NCBI RefSeq assembly: GCF_000315625.1
Contig: NW_005434565.1
Location: forward strand, 164,521 to 228,520
Reading direction: 5' to 3'
DNA length: 64,000 nt
From: Guillardia theta CCMP2712
Taxonomy: Eukaryota; Cryptophyceae; Pyrenomonadales; Geminigeraceae
In this document: positions 1-11,207 of the stretch, one piece after another
How the letters are laid out: each line of letters starts with the position of its first letter
Position numbering within the stretch: position 1 is the stretch's first letter
The notes under the pieces: model-generated
What the model saw: only the letters and a program-made list of their open reading frames with translations
Databases searched by the model: none
What the model was told of the DNA's origin: nothing
Made by a program: the position numbers and the translations under genes

Positions 1-1932
1 TGAGACTACAGCGGGCTGAGCCTGAAAGAAGGAGTTGATCCCCTTCTGGTTGGCCGTGCGGTCGAAGGGCTTCGTGGGGGGAGTCTTCTTGTTGGTGCTG
101 GTCCGGTTCTTCGGAGTTCGGGCCAGTGATTCACCCGCGGGTTCTTGATGATTTGACTCCTTTGATTCCTTCTTTGTCGGGCGACTTTCTTTCCTCTTCT
201 TCTTCTTCCTGACAGCGCTGGTGTCATCTGATCGCAGAGAACTCTGTATCTCCTCGATTTCAAGAGCACAAAGCTCCAGCTCTTTGATCGACGGATCGTA
301 AGAGTAAAAGGTGAAGTCTGACGCAAAGCATCCAGGATTTGCAACCTGAGTAGACTTGAAGGTGATGGTATAAGCGCTGGCTTTGTCACCCAGAATCAAG
401 ACATTCGGGAGAGGGTACATCCTTAAGGCATGATCGTAGTTCCAGTCGATGGGCGCTACATGAAGAGGAAGGGGGCAGAGGTGGCCCTGGCACAGGATTG
501 TCTTCGCCGCGTGCTCGTAGACTGACTTCTCGGTATTGGAAGGCCGTCTGCTGTACTGACGAAGCTTGGAACAGATGTCGTCACGGTGAAACAAGAGCTC
601 TTGGCTGTAGAATTTGATTCTGCAAGGATCTGATGTGAAGGTGCTGGATGGAACCTTGTTCTTAAAAGGCTCGGTGATGACGGTTGGAAGCGAATTCCTT
701 GGCAAGATCATGCCGTTGCTCCCTAGAACATCGTTGGGACCCGGGATGAAGATGAAGCTTGATTTGTTCTCAAGGTTCTTGAAACTCTGGATTATGGTCC
801 CCAACTAAAAAGAAAGAATCAGTGATGATTTGCAACGGAAAATGTTATGGAACCTGATCAAACAACTCTCGGTGCAACGTGTAATTCTTTGGGGCAGGTT
901 GAGATGTGAAGTTTCCCATGAAAACAAAGATCAAGAACAAATCTGAATCTTCACCAGCTTCTTTGCAGGCTGAGTCGTATCGAAACAACATCATTTTGAG
1001 ACCGTTCATGACTTTCGCCCTATCCAACCAAACATCGGACAGCACGATCACCCTAGTCCCTGCTTGCTGTGATTCCTCAGCCCTCAGAGATTCCAGTTCC
1101 TCGTTCGTGTATGGCTTCCTGTTGGTGGGCACAGATAGCGTGGGGAAAATCCTACATGTTTCTTTGCGATCTTCGGCGGGCGGCATTGCGAGCACCTGGA
1201 CCACAAAAATGTCTCCCTTCATCATGCCTTGAGCAACCACCACACAGTTCTCAGTAAACAATCCAACAGATGTATCAGCGTTTGAAAGATCAATTTCTAT
1301 TTCGCCAGTCAAGTCTTCAAGGTGGAATTTTCCTTCTTTGGGCTGTGTCAGAAGTCCCAGTACACAAGAAGACTGTCCAGGGTTTCGACGCAGGCTGGTA
1401 ATGCTGGAAATCTCCTGATAAGTCGAGTCTTGAACGAACTTCTTCTTTTCGAAGATCTCGTTCCGCATGACGCGCTGGTTTATGATCTCATATCGTTCAC
1501 GGAAGGCTTGAAGTCGATTGAACTGAACTTTTTTCGCAGAGATGGATCTTGAAGATCCATCTTCGCGAAGGAAGACTTTCCTATCTTTGTCGTACCTAGA
1601 GATTGGTGTCTCCTTGTGGTCGATGATTACAATCGCCTCCGTCGATTCTCCGTCCCTTTGCTCGGTTTCATTGATGATCTCCTGGACGAGCTCAGAAGTG
1701 ATCTTCGACTGTGAAACTGGAGGCATACAGTCAGAAACAAGTTCAACTTTCATGAATCGCCCTCACAGTTGGGATGGTTCTTGATCCGGACGACAAGGTC
1801 CTTCAAGCTTGCGTCAAAGTCTTCGGATTTTTGAAGGTACTCCATGACGGAATTCAGTGTGTCCTTCCCCGTCAAGACAAGTCCATTCATCCTGAAGCAG
1901 GACCATACCTCCTTTTGCTGCTTTCGAGACAT
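1..1932 (-). CDS. POLE2: DNA polymerase epsilon subunit B (partial)
   Basis: Non-catalytic B subunit of the leading-strand replicative polymerase, acting in the nucleus. Exons are 1767–1932, 854–1716 and 1–804, with introns of 50 nt (1717–1766) and 49 nt (805–853). The N-terminal exon resembles the helical POLE2 N-domain. Next come the OB-fold segment (KEGKFHLEDLTGEIEIDLS) and the inactive phosphoesterase motifs LSDVWLD, GNF and IPGPND, then GHLCPLP and the C-terminal SDFTFYSYDPS, in the order seen in human POLE2. After the family's usual end, a lysine-rich tail runs open to the window edge and contains QKGINSFF, a textbook PIP-box (Q-x-x-I-x-x-F-F). No stop is seen, so the gene continues left of the window. 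The start at 1932 was chosen because it opens the conserved N-domain. Identification is sure; the tail is read directly from the same open frame. Confidence 0.95.
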
Positions 1933-2345
1933 GGCCAGGAATGCTGGTCAAACAAATCCTGATGAAGAACGCCTCAGTCACGTATCAGCAGATCCCGCCC
2001 CCCTTGCATTGACACCGCTTCACAGAAATGCTCTTAAAATCTTCGTACAGATATGCTCAGCCATATCCCTATCTTCCATCCTAGATGGATCGATTTCTTT
2101 CTGAAAGAATGAAGTTCCTCTCGTACCTGGTCGCTACATCTTTCAAGACCAGCTTAACGTTCTGAACATTTTTGTTGATAGCCTACATCAGTATCCTGGA
2201 AATCCTTGCCCCATCACACCTGCTTCCCCCATTGTTTCTCTTCTCTGTCCCCTCATTTCATCCTTCTTTCCCCTTCTTATCTCTTCTCGAATCGAATCGT
2301 TTCCCTCTTCCTCGTCTCCTCTCGTCATTCGGTCTCCTCCTTTTC
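1933..2345. other. Upstream region of POLE2
   Basis: About 400 bases upstream of the POLE2 start with no convincing coding signal. The last part is pyrimidine-rich and leads into the heptamer array. It may hold the promoter or an unseen 5′ exon, but I could not recognise either. Confidence 0.4.
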
Positions 2346-2461
2346 TACCTGCTGCCTGCTGCCTGCTGCCTGCTGCCTGCTGCCTGCTGCCTGCTGCCTG
2401 CTGCCTGCTGCCTGCTGCCTGCTGCCTGCTGCCTGCTGCCTGCTGCCTGCTGCCTGCTGCC
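2346..2461. repeat. CTGCCTG heptamer tandem repeat
   Basis: About sixteen near-perfect copies of the 7-bp unit CTGCCTG, upstream of POLE2. Because 7 is not a multiple of 3, every frame reads a heptapeptide repeat, which makes long spurious ORFs on both strands. Confidence 0.95.
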
Positions 2462-2574
2462 TCCTACTCCTCCTCCTGTTCCTCCTCCATCTTTCTTCCT
2501 CTCTTCTCCGCTGCCTCCCCCTCCCCATTTCATATCGACGGGCATTGCGCGCCAAAATCCCTAGAGTGACCCTC

Positions 2575-2715
2575 ATACAACCAAGCCCACCTCAGTGAAG
2601 AATTCCCTACCCTCCTACCCCTACCCCACCCCTTCCTAATCGAGTACCCACCCTTTCTAAATAAACTTATCCACCCCTACTTTTCTAAATAAATTCACCC
2701 TACCCCCTACCCCGT
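2575..2715. repeat. C-rich TACCCC/CACCC tract
   Basis: Irregular repetition of TACCCC, CCCACCC and TAAATAAA(C/T)T units in an intergenic stretch. The same style of sequence recurs near 16.3–16.8, 28.8–29.0, 29.5–29.6, 35.1–35.9, 38.6–39.0 and 58.1–58.3 kb, always outside recognised genes. Confidence 0.6.
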
Positions 2716-2885
2716 GTGCAACTTTTTCAAAAGATCGAGGGATTGACGAGACTTGTCATTCGAAATGGTGAGAAAAACATGGAGGAGGAGGACGAGGAGG
2801 ACGAGGAGGGCGACGAGGAGGAGGAGGAGGAGGAGGAGGACGATGACGAGGAGGGCGACGAGGAGGAAAAGGAGGACGAGGAGGG

Positions 2886-2916
<31 letters not shown>

Positions 2917-3087
2917 CAAGTCAAAGAAAAGGTGGAACAACAAACAGGAAGGCAACAGATTGGAGTCAAACAAGATCCTGAGTGTTTAGAGTCCCGGGAG
3001 TGGGCTGTGAGAGTCTCTGACTTGCCTCAAGGTTGCAGCCAACATCATCGTCGGGATATTGATCATACTGTTTGCATTGACGTTTGA
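2716..3087 (+). CDS. Possible acidic Glu/Asp-rich exon or ORF
   Basis: Open frame of 123 codons whose middle (about 2780–2920) is a run of GAG, GAC and GAT codons giving Glu, Asp and Gly only. It could be an acidic 5′ exon of the coiled-coil/PDZ gene downstream or simply a GAGGAC microsatellite that happens to be open. The flanking residues show no recognisable domain. I favour low-complexity DNA of uncertain coding status. Confidence 0.2.
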
Positions 3088-3270
3088 CGCTGTGAGGTCT
3101 GAAATGTGGTTTGGAGGGCTCACCGGCCATAGCTCACCTGGGTTCCGAACAGTGCTCCCATTCTTGGTGTTTTCAAAGGATCTGCTCGAATCTTCGCTGC
3201 TACTTCAACGTACTTCCGCAAGATCTTCGGTCTCTTGTAGTTTTCCTTCCTTCCTCTCCCTGACCTGCGA

Positions 3271-6200
3271 GGTGCAAGCAGGAAAGTCTGCGGCCCTGCA
3301 GGCAGCGAACAAGAAGGACGATGATGCGAAGGCTCCTCCTCAGGTGTCTCAGTGTGCTCGCGCTGTCGGCCGGTAGTTCTGATAGGAGCGATGCAAGCTG
3401 TCGGAAGAGATCAAGGAAGAAGTCGCCAAGCTGGTCCGCACGATGATGACAAGGGCGGGGAGCGAGAATGCCGCAGAGGTCGCAACGCATCGATTTTCGT
3501 CGCAGACAGGCTGACAGACTGTTGAAGAATGCTCGGAATGACCTGCCCCCGAGCTCCGCGACGGTGAGGGTGGGATGATGGAGATGAGAAGTTCTGAGGA
3601 GCAGCTGCAGCAGCAGCCGAACGATCTGAACGAGGAGTTGAAGTCGAGTTACAACAGGTTGAGGGCAGAGATTGCAGCAGCCAAGTAAGTAGGAGGAAGC
3701 GGAGGAGGGGGATGGGGAAGAGGAAGATGAGCAGCAGCAACAGCAGGTGGAGTGTGGGAGGGAAGGAGGGGGGGGGTTGGGGTGACAGGAGGAGGAGGAG
3801 GAGGAGGAGGAGGAGGAGGTGCTGGTGGTGGTGGATGAGCGGAGGAGGAGGATGATGAGGCTGAGGAGGAGTGTCTTCGTCCTGATAGCCTCCAGGCAAG
3901 AGAGCTTGGAATTGCAAAACCTGAGGACGGAGGTGACGAGTGCTTCAACTTTGGGGGTTGCGGGGGCGTGTGAAGGAATGTAAGAATTCTTTCAATGTCA
4001 CTGACAGATGTCTGTTATCCTTCAGGTCGAGATGTCGTTGCAGAGTTTGCGGATTGAGATCGAGCAAGCTGCCGACGCCAAGAACAGGAGCGTCACTCAT
4101 GTACAATCCCTCCCTTCCCTCCTACTCCTGCTACTCCTCTGCCTGCTTCTGAACTTTCCGTTTCTTGTCGCACTTTGGCAGTTTCGAAAGGAGCTGGAGA
4201 GTACAAACTTGTCAATCGCAAGATTTGAGAATGAGGTGAGTGAACCTACGATCTTTCCTTGCCTCGCCTTGTTGTCATCTACTGACTTTGGGCCTTTAGA
4301 TCCAGAGGATGGACACGTTGATACAATCCGAGAGAGGGAATTCTGAGGTGAATGAGGGAGAGACAGAGAAGAAGCAAGGGAGGGATTGGGCAAGGAGTAA
4401 GAGGAGTAAGAGGAGGAGGAGTAAGAGGAAGAGGAGTAAGAGGAACAAAAGGAGGAGGAGGAGGAGTAAGTGGAGGAGGAGGAGGAGGAGTAGAGTATCA
4501 ATGGATCCACGTGAACTTGTTCTTTGGCTTGCAGGAATTGAAGAAGAAAAGTGAAGATCTCGACAATCAGCTCAGAGATCTGAGAGCTCAGCATGTCTGT
4601 CTGCCTGCTGTGATCATGTTTGTTCCTCACTACATTCTCCAACAGGACCTTCTGGGCCTCGAAGTTGGTCATGTCAGAAACCAACTGAGCAAACCTGTCA
4701 AGGAAGTATCGTTCCACCATGTCAGCTCAAACCATGTTTCCCTGTTGTGTTGGTTTATTGTGAGGAATCTTTGCTTTCAGACGGCTGTTGACAAGATGGA
4801 AGTGGACAAGCTGAGAGAGAGGATGGAAGGTTTTGAAACACAAGTGAGTGTCGCATCTGCGTCTGCATGTTTGCTGAAGTTGGTCTGAGCAGCTGATGAG
4901 CCTGGGCGAGAGAAGAACGAGGGAGGAGTCAACAATAGCAGACACAACAACTTGTGAAAGGACGAATCACGAACTCAGCAGCGATGTGAGAGTGATTTGA
5001 CAGTGTTCTGTTGACTTGTTGGTGATGTTCAAATTGTTGCAGCTGGATGCAAGGGCAGCCCAACTCACCAAGACAGCTTCAGAGGTGAACACGTTGCAGA
5101 AATTTCGAGAGAGCAAACTTTCTTTCTTGAAACAAGAGCGCTTGTTGAACTCACTATATGCGTGTGCTCATGTCTGCAACCATTCAGGTGCTGGGTGCAA
5201 AGAAAATGATCGAGTTGTTGCACACGGAGTACAAGCAAGAGTGAGAGTTGTCAGAGGCGAAGAAGATCTGTTGATCATGATCCCAGAAAGATCGCCATCG
5301 AGACAAGAATTAAGCAGATGGATGAGAAAGTCGAACAGGTTTGAGCTGACTTCTTTTGCCTCCTCCTCCTCCTCCTCCTCCTCCTCCTCCTCCTCCTCCT
5401 CCTCCTCCTCCTCCTCCTCCTCCTCCTCTTCTGATAACCCAGCAGGTTTCTTCTTCCAACCTCGAGGCGCTGGCAGCTCTTGAAGCGATTCGATACAAGG
5501 TCAGACTGTCCTTGCTCCCTCGTCTCCTCATCCATCTTTGACTTGCAGTACAACGAGTTTCTGACGCTCTCCAACGAGCTGAACGCGATGAAAGACGAAG
5601 TTGATTGCCCTTGACATGTTGTGCTGGACTGATGATGATGAAGACGAACAGTCTGATCAAGGAGAGCTCTGGCAAGGTGAGCAGAGGGGACGAGGGAGAG
5701 GGAGAAATGAAGATGAGACGCGGGAAGAGCCAGGACGAGGAAGGAGAGGGTTTGAGAGGATGTAATCAAGGGAGAGGAGGGAGGAGCAGGAGCAGGAACA
5801 AGAGGAGAAGCAGGAGAAGGAGGGAAGGAGAGAAGAAAAGGAGCAGAGGAGCGAGGAGAAGGAGGAGGAGAGATGTCTTGTTGATGTATTCTGAAATGAT
5901 GCAGATGAAGGAGATCTCCACTGTTCTCGATCAAGTGCAGGAGCTGAGAAGGGAGATGACGGTGAGACCGCAGACAGAAATCATAAGATACCATAGCACA
6001 ACGTCTTCATCTCACATTACAACATGTCATATTATAGCATAACAAGACATATGTCAGCAGTGTTGTGACGTTCAGAATAATCGGGTTACATATCAGTCTC
6101 ATCTCATCTCATTCCATCTGATCTCATCTTGTATCAAATCATGAATTTGAATGCAGTTGAGGGACGACGCTCTTGACATTCGGTTGAGAGGTAAGGATTC

Positions 6201-7937
6201 TGAGAATTCCTCCTTGAATCTTGTTTGTACTTTTCTTTCTCCTTTTCTTCTCCCACTTTCTTCTTTCTCCCCTTTCCTTTCTCTTCTCACTCCTCTTCTT
6301 CTTACATTCTCTTCAAGAACTCAAAGTGCAGCTGAAAGAATACATAGTGAACAAGAAGAAGGCAAAAGATCCCTCTCCCTCTCCTCCTCCTTCTCCTTCG
6401 TCTTCTCCTTCTCCTTCTTCTCCTCCGCCCCCCCCCCCCCCCGCCCGCCCCCCCTTTTCTCCTCCTCCTGATTTTCTGCATCGCCTCCCTCTCTTCTCCT
6501 CCCCTCTCCCCTCTCCTCTCTTTTCCCTCCCTTCCTCCCCGCTCATCTCAAGTCTCTCCAGGAGCTCGACGGAGCCTCCACCCCTTCTCGCCCGACGTTC
6601 ACGCCCGTCTCTTCTCCTCCTGCGCTGACATCGGAGTCACGATGCCCTTCAGATCAAGCGACCAGGCGCGACAGGAGAATTTCAAGGTGCGGAATCATGA
6701 GGAGGGGCAGAGAGGGAGCTGGAGAAGAAGAACATGAGAGGAGGAGGAGAGGAGGAGGAGGAGTTGGTGTTGGTGGTGGAGGAGGTGTAACAACGTTACA
6801 GGAGCAACGCCGTCAGCAGGTCTTCTTCCTTCTCTCACGCTTCCTTGTGCCTCCCCCCCCTCATCTTCTCCCCAGCCCATCAGGGGGTTGGCGGCGACGG
6901 CACGGCCAGCAAACTTTCCTTGCGCTCTCAGTCGCCGTCTGAGGTCTCAACGAGGAGGAACGAAGCCGCTAGACCTTCTCCCGAAGCTCATCAAGACGTG
7001 AGACGATCCTGCTCGTCGATGACTTCCTCCTCGTCTCCTGCTGCTGCTGCTGATCCTCCTCCTCCTCCTCCTCCTCCTCCTCCTCCTCCTCCTCCTCCTC
7101 CTCCTCCTCCTCCTCATTCTCATCCTTTGCTCTCAGGTTGGCATAGGAGTCAAGTTCTCAGCGACAGGGGACGGGCTGCTGGTAACCTTTCCTCCTTGTC
7201 TCTCCTCCTCTCTCCCCTACTCTTCTCCCTCGCTCCTTCCCTCCTTCCCTTCCCCCTTCTCTTGCTCCTCCAACTCCTCCAACTCCTCCTCGCCTCCCTC
7301 ATCCTTGCCGCAGGTCGTCGATCTCGTTCCCAACAGCGCTGCCGCCCATGTCTCGGCCGTTCTCCTCCTCTCCGCACTGACTCGTCTACCTCAGAGCGGC
7401 GAGGTTCTCATAGGCGATCGTGTCGTCACCATTGACGGGCAAGACATCTCCATGGTGGGGACTCCTTCCCTCCCTCCTCCCTCCCTTCTCCTGCTTCTGC
7501 TCCCGCTCCCGCTCCCGCTCCTGCTCCGCGTGCTGCTGCTGCTGCTCTCCCCCTCACCAGAACTCCAGCTGCCGTCCTCGGAGGCCGTCCGCAAGATCCT
7601 CGGAGCCCCGAACTCACTGGTCACTCTCGGAATCAATCGCCATGGGCAGGCGAGTAACAGAAGTCCCTCCTCCTCCTACTCCTACTCCTCCTACTCCTTT
7701 CCTCCTCAACCCAATCATTCCCTCCTTTCCTTCCTCCTCCTTTTCCCTCTTCCTCCTCCTCCTCCTCCTCCCAATCATTCCCTGCTCTACCTCCTCCTCT
7801 GCCATCTCTTTCCCCCCTCTCTCCTTGTTCTCCAATCTTCTTCCCTCAAATTCTCTACAGTCAAGGAGCGTCAAGTTGGTCCGAGGCTGGACATCGAGCA
7901 TGCCATGACCGAGGGGAAGGAGGAGGGAGATAGCTAG
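3271..7937 (+). CDS. Coiled-coil protein with C-terminal PDZ domain
   Basis: Multi-exon gene; the 5′ end is not established. Short exons separated by GT–AG introns encode charged heptad-type segments: RLRAEIAAAK before GTAAGT at about 3688, VEMSLQSLRIEIEQAADAK at about 4027, ELKKKSEDLDNQLRDLRAQ at about 4537, and TAVDKMEVDKLRERMEGFE at about 4790. These indicate a long coiled coil. At 7138–7660 the spliced reading gives a PDZ domain: carboxylate-binding loop VGIGVKF, then VVDLVPNSAAA, SGEVLIGDRVVTIDGQ, and helix B/last strand EAVRKILGAPNSLVTLGIN. A final exon after an intron ending near 7860 ends at 7937. Introns hold (CTC)n arrays at 5361–5427 and 7054–7114. PDZ domains bind C-terminal peptides, so an adaptor role is inferred. 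The specific identity is unknown. Confidence 0.7.
5361..5427. repeat. (CTC)n microsatellite in intron
   Basis: Roughly twenty-two CTC triplets inside an intron of the coiled-coil/PDZ gene, pyrimidine on the sense strand. Confidence 0.9.
7054..7114. repeat. (CTC)n microsatellite in intron
   Basis: About twenty CTC triplets just upstream of the exon that opens the PDZ domain, pyrimidine on the sense strand. Confidence 0.9.
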
Positions 7938-8215
7938 AGGGTCGAGACTTGTTCATCTCTTGGCTTTTATCTTTCATCTGATCTTTTTTGTTTTTTGAAC
8001 TTCACAAAGAAGAAATTCCCTGTGAGCAAAGAAAAAAACAGGTTTCCCTTACAACTTCGATTACACATTTCATGGTACATCCTTCTGTTCAACCTTGTCG
8101 CCGTCCAACGCCAAGTCCCTCTCCATACATGTTGCGCCACCATTCGTTGTTTCCCGCTTGCTGATCCATCGCATGTACAGTCTCATCCATTCCCATGAGC
8201 AGCTTCTTACAAGCC

Positions 8216-9983
8216 TCAGGCCTGGTTCGCGTTCCACGTGGTTGGACCGGAGACCGATCCTTGACCAAGACCATAGAGGACCTGCAGCGATAGTCAGACG
8301 ACGCTTCCTCCTTCCATCCCATGACTCACCCCAGCATACTTGGATTCATCGATGTTGTTCTCAAAAAATAATCTTGCCATTTTGAAAAATGTCAAAGATG
8401 TGACCTACACGCCTCAGTCAGGACGACACGCTCAACCAGCTGAGCTGCTCTTACCAAGCTGTCGCTGCCTGCTTGATGCGACGGTCCCACCCTCTTCACC
8501 TGTCGGAGACATTCAACGGCTGCTTTCTGACAGCAGGGGGAAGACCTCGAGCGTCTCGGCAATGCGATTCAGACCTCCTTTCAGTGATTCGCAGCTCTTC
8601 ATGATGTACTGCGTGGCCCAGTCAGGCCACTTTGTCAAAGTTCTAACAATCTCACCTTGATATCGAAGAAGCATGGAAAGTAATCACCGAGCAGAGCAAA
8701 GAAGTCGCTTTCCTTCTCAGGAAGCTGTCAAAGAAATTCAGCCACACTGAATAGATGAAACCATCGTCCGACCTTGGCATTCGTCAACACTTTCACCAGA
8801 TACCTGAAATTTCGCACTTATTAGCACGCGCATTTGAATTTAACGAGGGAAAAAGAAAAAAAAATATTACCCAAAATCGAAGTATGAATGGAAGGAAATC
8901 CATCGCACTTCCTCACTAAGAGTGAGTCCAGAAACCTGGAATACATCATCACTTCTTCTTACTCCCTCCCTCCCTTGTATACCATGAATAATCCCCCGAA
9001 TTCTTCTACATCAATTCCATCTTTTTGATGCTTTTCAAAATCTACACCAGCCTGTTCGTCCAAGCCGTCAGCATGTCAACTCTCCCCCAGAAAACGAGAT
9101 GTGCTTGATACCTTTCGCAGCAGATCGATCGAATCTTGGGCGAAAATATCATTTTCCAGATCAAAGCTGGAAGATATGTCATGGAAACACACCCGACCTT
9201 GCAAGTCCCAACCTGAAATGAAATTGCCATGTGCACCTTTCATGTAAGTTTCCGTTCTCGTCCGAGAAAGTTAATCCGAGCTGAGAAATTCCACTCAGCT
9301 ACATGTCTGGCAACGGACGGGTATACCTGAATTATCCTTAACAGGTCAACATTGCATTTCACAGTCTGGAGAAGAAGTGTAAGAACGAGGACGAGCTCGT
9401 CATTTCGAGTGAATCAAAATTCTTCGAAATGAGGCATAGCCGAACAAAGACAGGACACATAATTACTTGATATTGATAATCTGTGTGAGAACGGAAGGTT
9501 CCATAAGGCCTTGCAACAACACCAGGAAATTCCGTGTCCATAGCAACGTATGGGTGCTTCAAGGAAGAACAAAAAGAATCAACAACCTCAAAGTCCCCCG
9601 CTCCATCCGTTCTCCTCACCGTTTGAACGATGTCAGAGATCTCCCTGAAGGCGTCTTCAAGATTATGCCTCCACACATTGATGATATTGGTGTCGTCAAC
9701 AATCACAGGCTGGTTTGCCGCCAAGAGTTCGTTCATCATCGGAGCGGTCATCCCGGCACCTTGGTCGTCCTGGCGACAACGTGAGCTAACCTTCACTTCA
9801 CGCTCTCCTTCCCTCCACGCTCTCCTTCCTCACCATGGACTGCTGATTCATCCATTCTGTTTGAGCAGAAAGTGTTGAGAGCTCGCTCGGTTCTCCGGGC
9901 GCGTCCCAGTCCTCTCCGTCGCCAATGGTCTCATCGTCTCCCTGCGCACCATCTCCTTCGGGTGCCATGGCCATTGGGGTCAA
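8216..9983 (-). CDS. CNOT7: CAF1/CNOT7-type mRNA deadenylase
   Basis: Catalytic 3′ exonuclease of the CCR4–NOT complex that shortens mRNA poly(A) tails. Splicing the minus strand gives, in order: an acidic N-terminal extension (from ATG 9983 or 9974), VWRHNLEDAF, YVAMDTEFPGVV, CNVDLLRIIQ, LGLTFSDENG, WQFHFSFDLEND, FAQDSIDLL, GIDFEKHQKDG, VRWISFHSYFDFGYLVKVLT, LPEKESDFFALLGDYFP, YIMKSCESLKGGL, VGPSHQAGSDSL, MARLFFENNIDESKYAG and YGLGQG. The DEDD nuclease residues are all present: Asp and Glu in MDTE, Asp in FDFG, Asp in AGSDS. Exactly placed introns are 9281–9326 and 9167–9212; further ones follow the same GT–AG pattern. The stop is at 8216–8218. The acidic roughly 50-residue extension before the nuclease fold is longer than in animals. 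The call is secure. Confidence 0.95.
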
Positions 9984-10560
9984 ACTTCAAATCGCTTCAA
10001 ACCAGGAAGGGATTATTCCATCTGCAGAGATAAATGTTAGACCATGATAAAATCAGCAAGCTGCCAAGATTTCACTTCCATGATTCATCTCTTGTAACAT
10101 AAGGATCCGTTGAACTAAACCTGTCCACTAAATCCTGCTCCATGCGACAATTCCACGCTGAATAAAGTTTGCTGTAACTAGCTGCTTTCGCATAATCATT
10201 CATAACCTCTTATTCACGCCCCCTCCTACTCTTTTACAAAGTTTCTTGTGGTACATTTACCTTAGAACATCTGTCAACCATCTCCTGCCCCTCCTACCAT
10301 ACGCTACCAAGGCTCACCCTGCTAATCTTTCTGCATGCTTCGGCTTCAGCAATCTACCTTTCTTTGCCTGGCATTTCTTTTGTTCCAGCATCATCCTCTT
10401 CACCTCCCCTTCCTCTCCCCCTCCTCCCCTCCCTTCCTTCCCCACCATTGCCATTCCTCTTCCTCGCAGCGCTGGCGGGCGACGAGCGGAAGGGCAGGGG
10501 GGTGATATGTCATGGGTGGGTTACACGAAATCTTTTAAGATGATTCTAAATTATGAGATT
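9984..10560. other. Intergenic, upstream of CNOT7
   Basis: No gene seen. Short pyrimidine-rich stretches (about 10390–10460) and a GGGTGGGTTACA motif at about 10515 of the same type as the C-rich intergenic tracts elsewhere in the window. Confidence 0.4.
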
Positions 10561-11062
10561 TTGAGTTGCAATTGCCTCCTAATATTCAAATAAAATTTGA
10601 ATATTTTGTCTAAAACTCCCATCGAAGGGGTGGGTAGTGAATTTAGTAGGGTCCTTTGGGGGTGGAGGGCTCATGATTTAAAAAAACCGATAAATAGTTT
10701 TATATCTGTATACACTATTTATAAATTTATATGATATTGTACTAACAATAGCAACTAATGGACTGATATTTTCCATAAATAAGTCGAGTAATATTAAAAA
10801 GATGTAAATAGTACACGGATATCAAATTTCGTACGATTTACTACCAAGTTTTTTCAATAGAAATTTTGAACATGGCTCTATTTAAAATACTAAAATAATG
10901 ATAACTAAACCTCATGGTAGTTAACCCTTCCACTTTTCGAAGTTTCGGCCCCAGAACGTCCAAACTTTCAGAAATTTCGCCACTGAAGTCTCAAAGTTTC
11001 ACCGATCGGCGGCAGCCGGGCCCGGGCCGGGTCCCCGGGCCCGGGCCGCCGGGCGCAGCAGC
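10561..11062. other. AT-rich block followed by GC palindrome module
   Basis: Strongly AT-rich DNA at 10561–10920, then repeated AAGTTTC/AAACTTTC motifs at 10930–11003. A run of overlapping GGGCCCGGGCC palindromes follows at 11008–11056. Similar modules lie at 35340–35460, 38430–38560 and 45960–46260. No coding signal. Confidence 0.55.
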
Positions 11063-11207
11063 AGGTAAAAGGCAACTTGTGCCTGTACAGGTGCTCTCGG
11101 ACATGTTGCAGATGTCTCTGAATTGATACAAGTACTTCACACTATCAAACAAAATCCCTCGGGGCCCCGGACGCTCAGGTTGAGTTGCTCCGCGTCGCCT
11201 CCTATGC

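Noticed and set aside
2325-2598. Long ORFs with heptapeptide repeats on both strands
   Set aside because: They exist only because the 7-bp CTGCCTG unit lacks stops in every frame; no flanking protein features.
2716-2973. Real acidic chromatin-type protein
   Set aside because: Composition is explained by a GAG/GAC microsatellite; kept only as a low-confidence feature.
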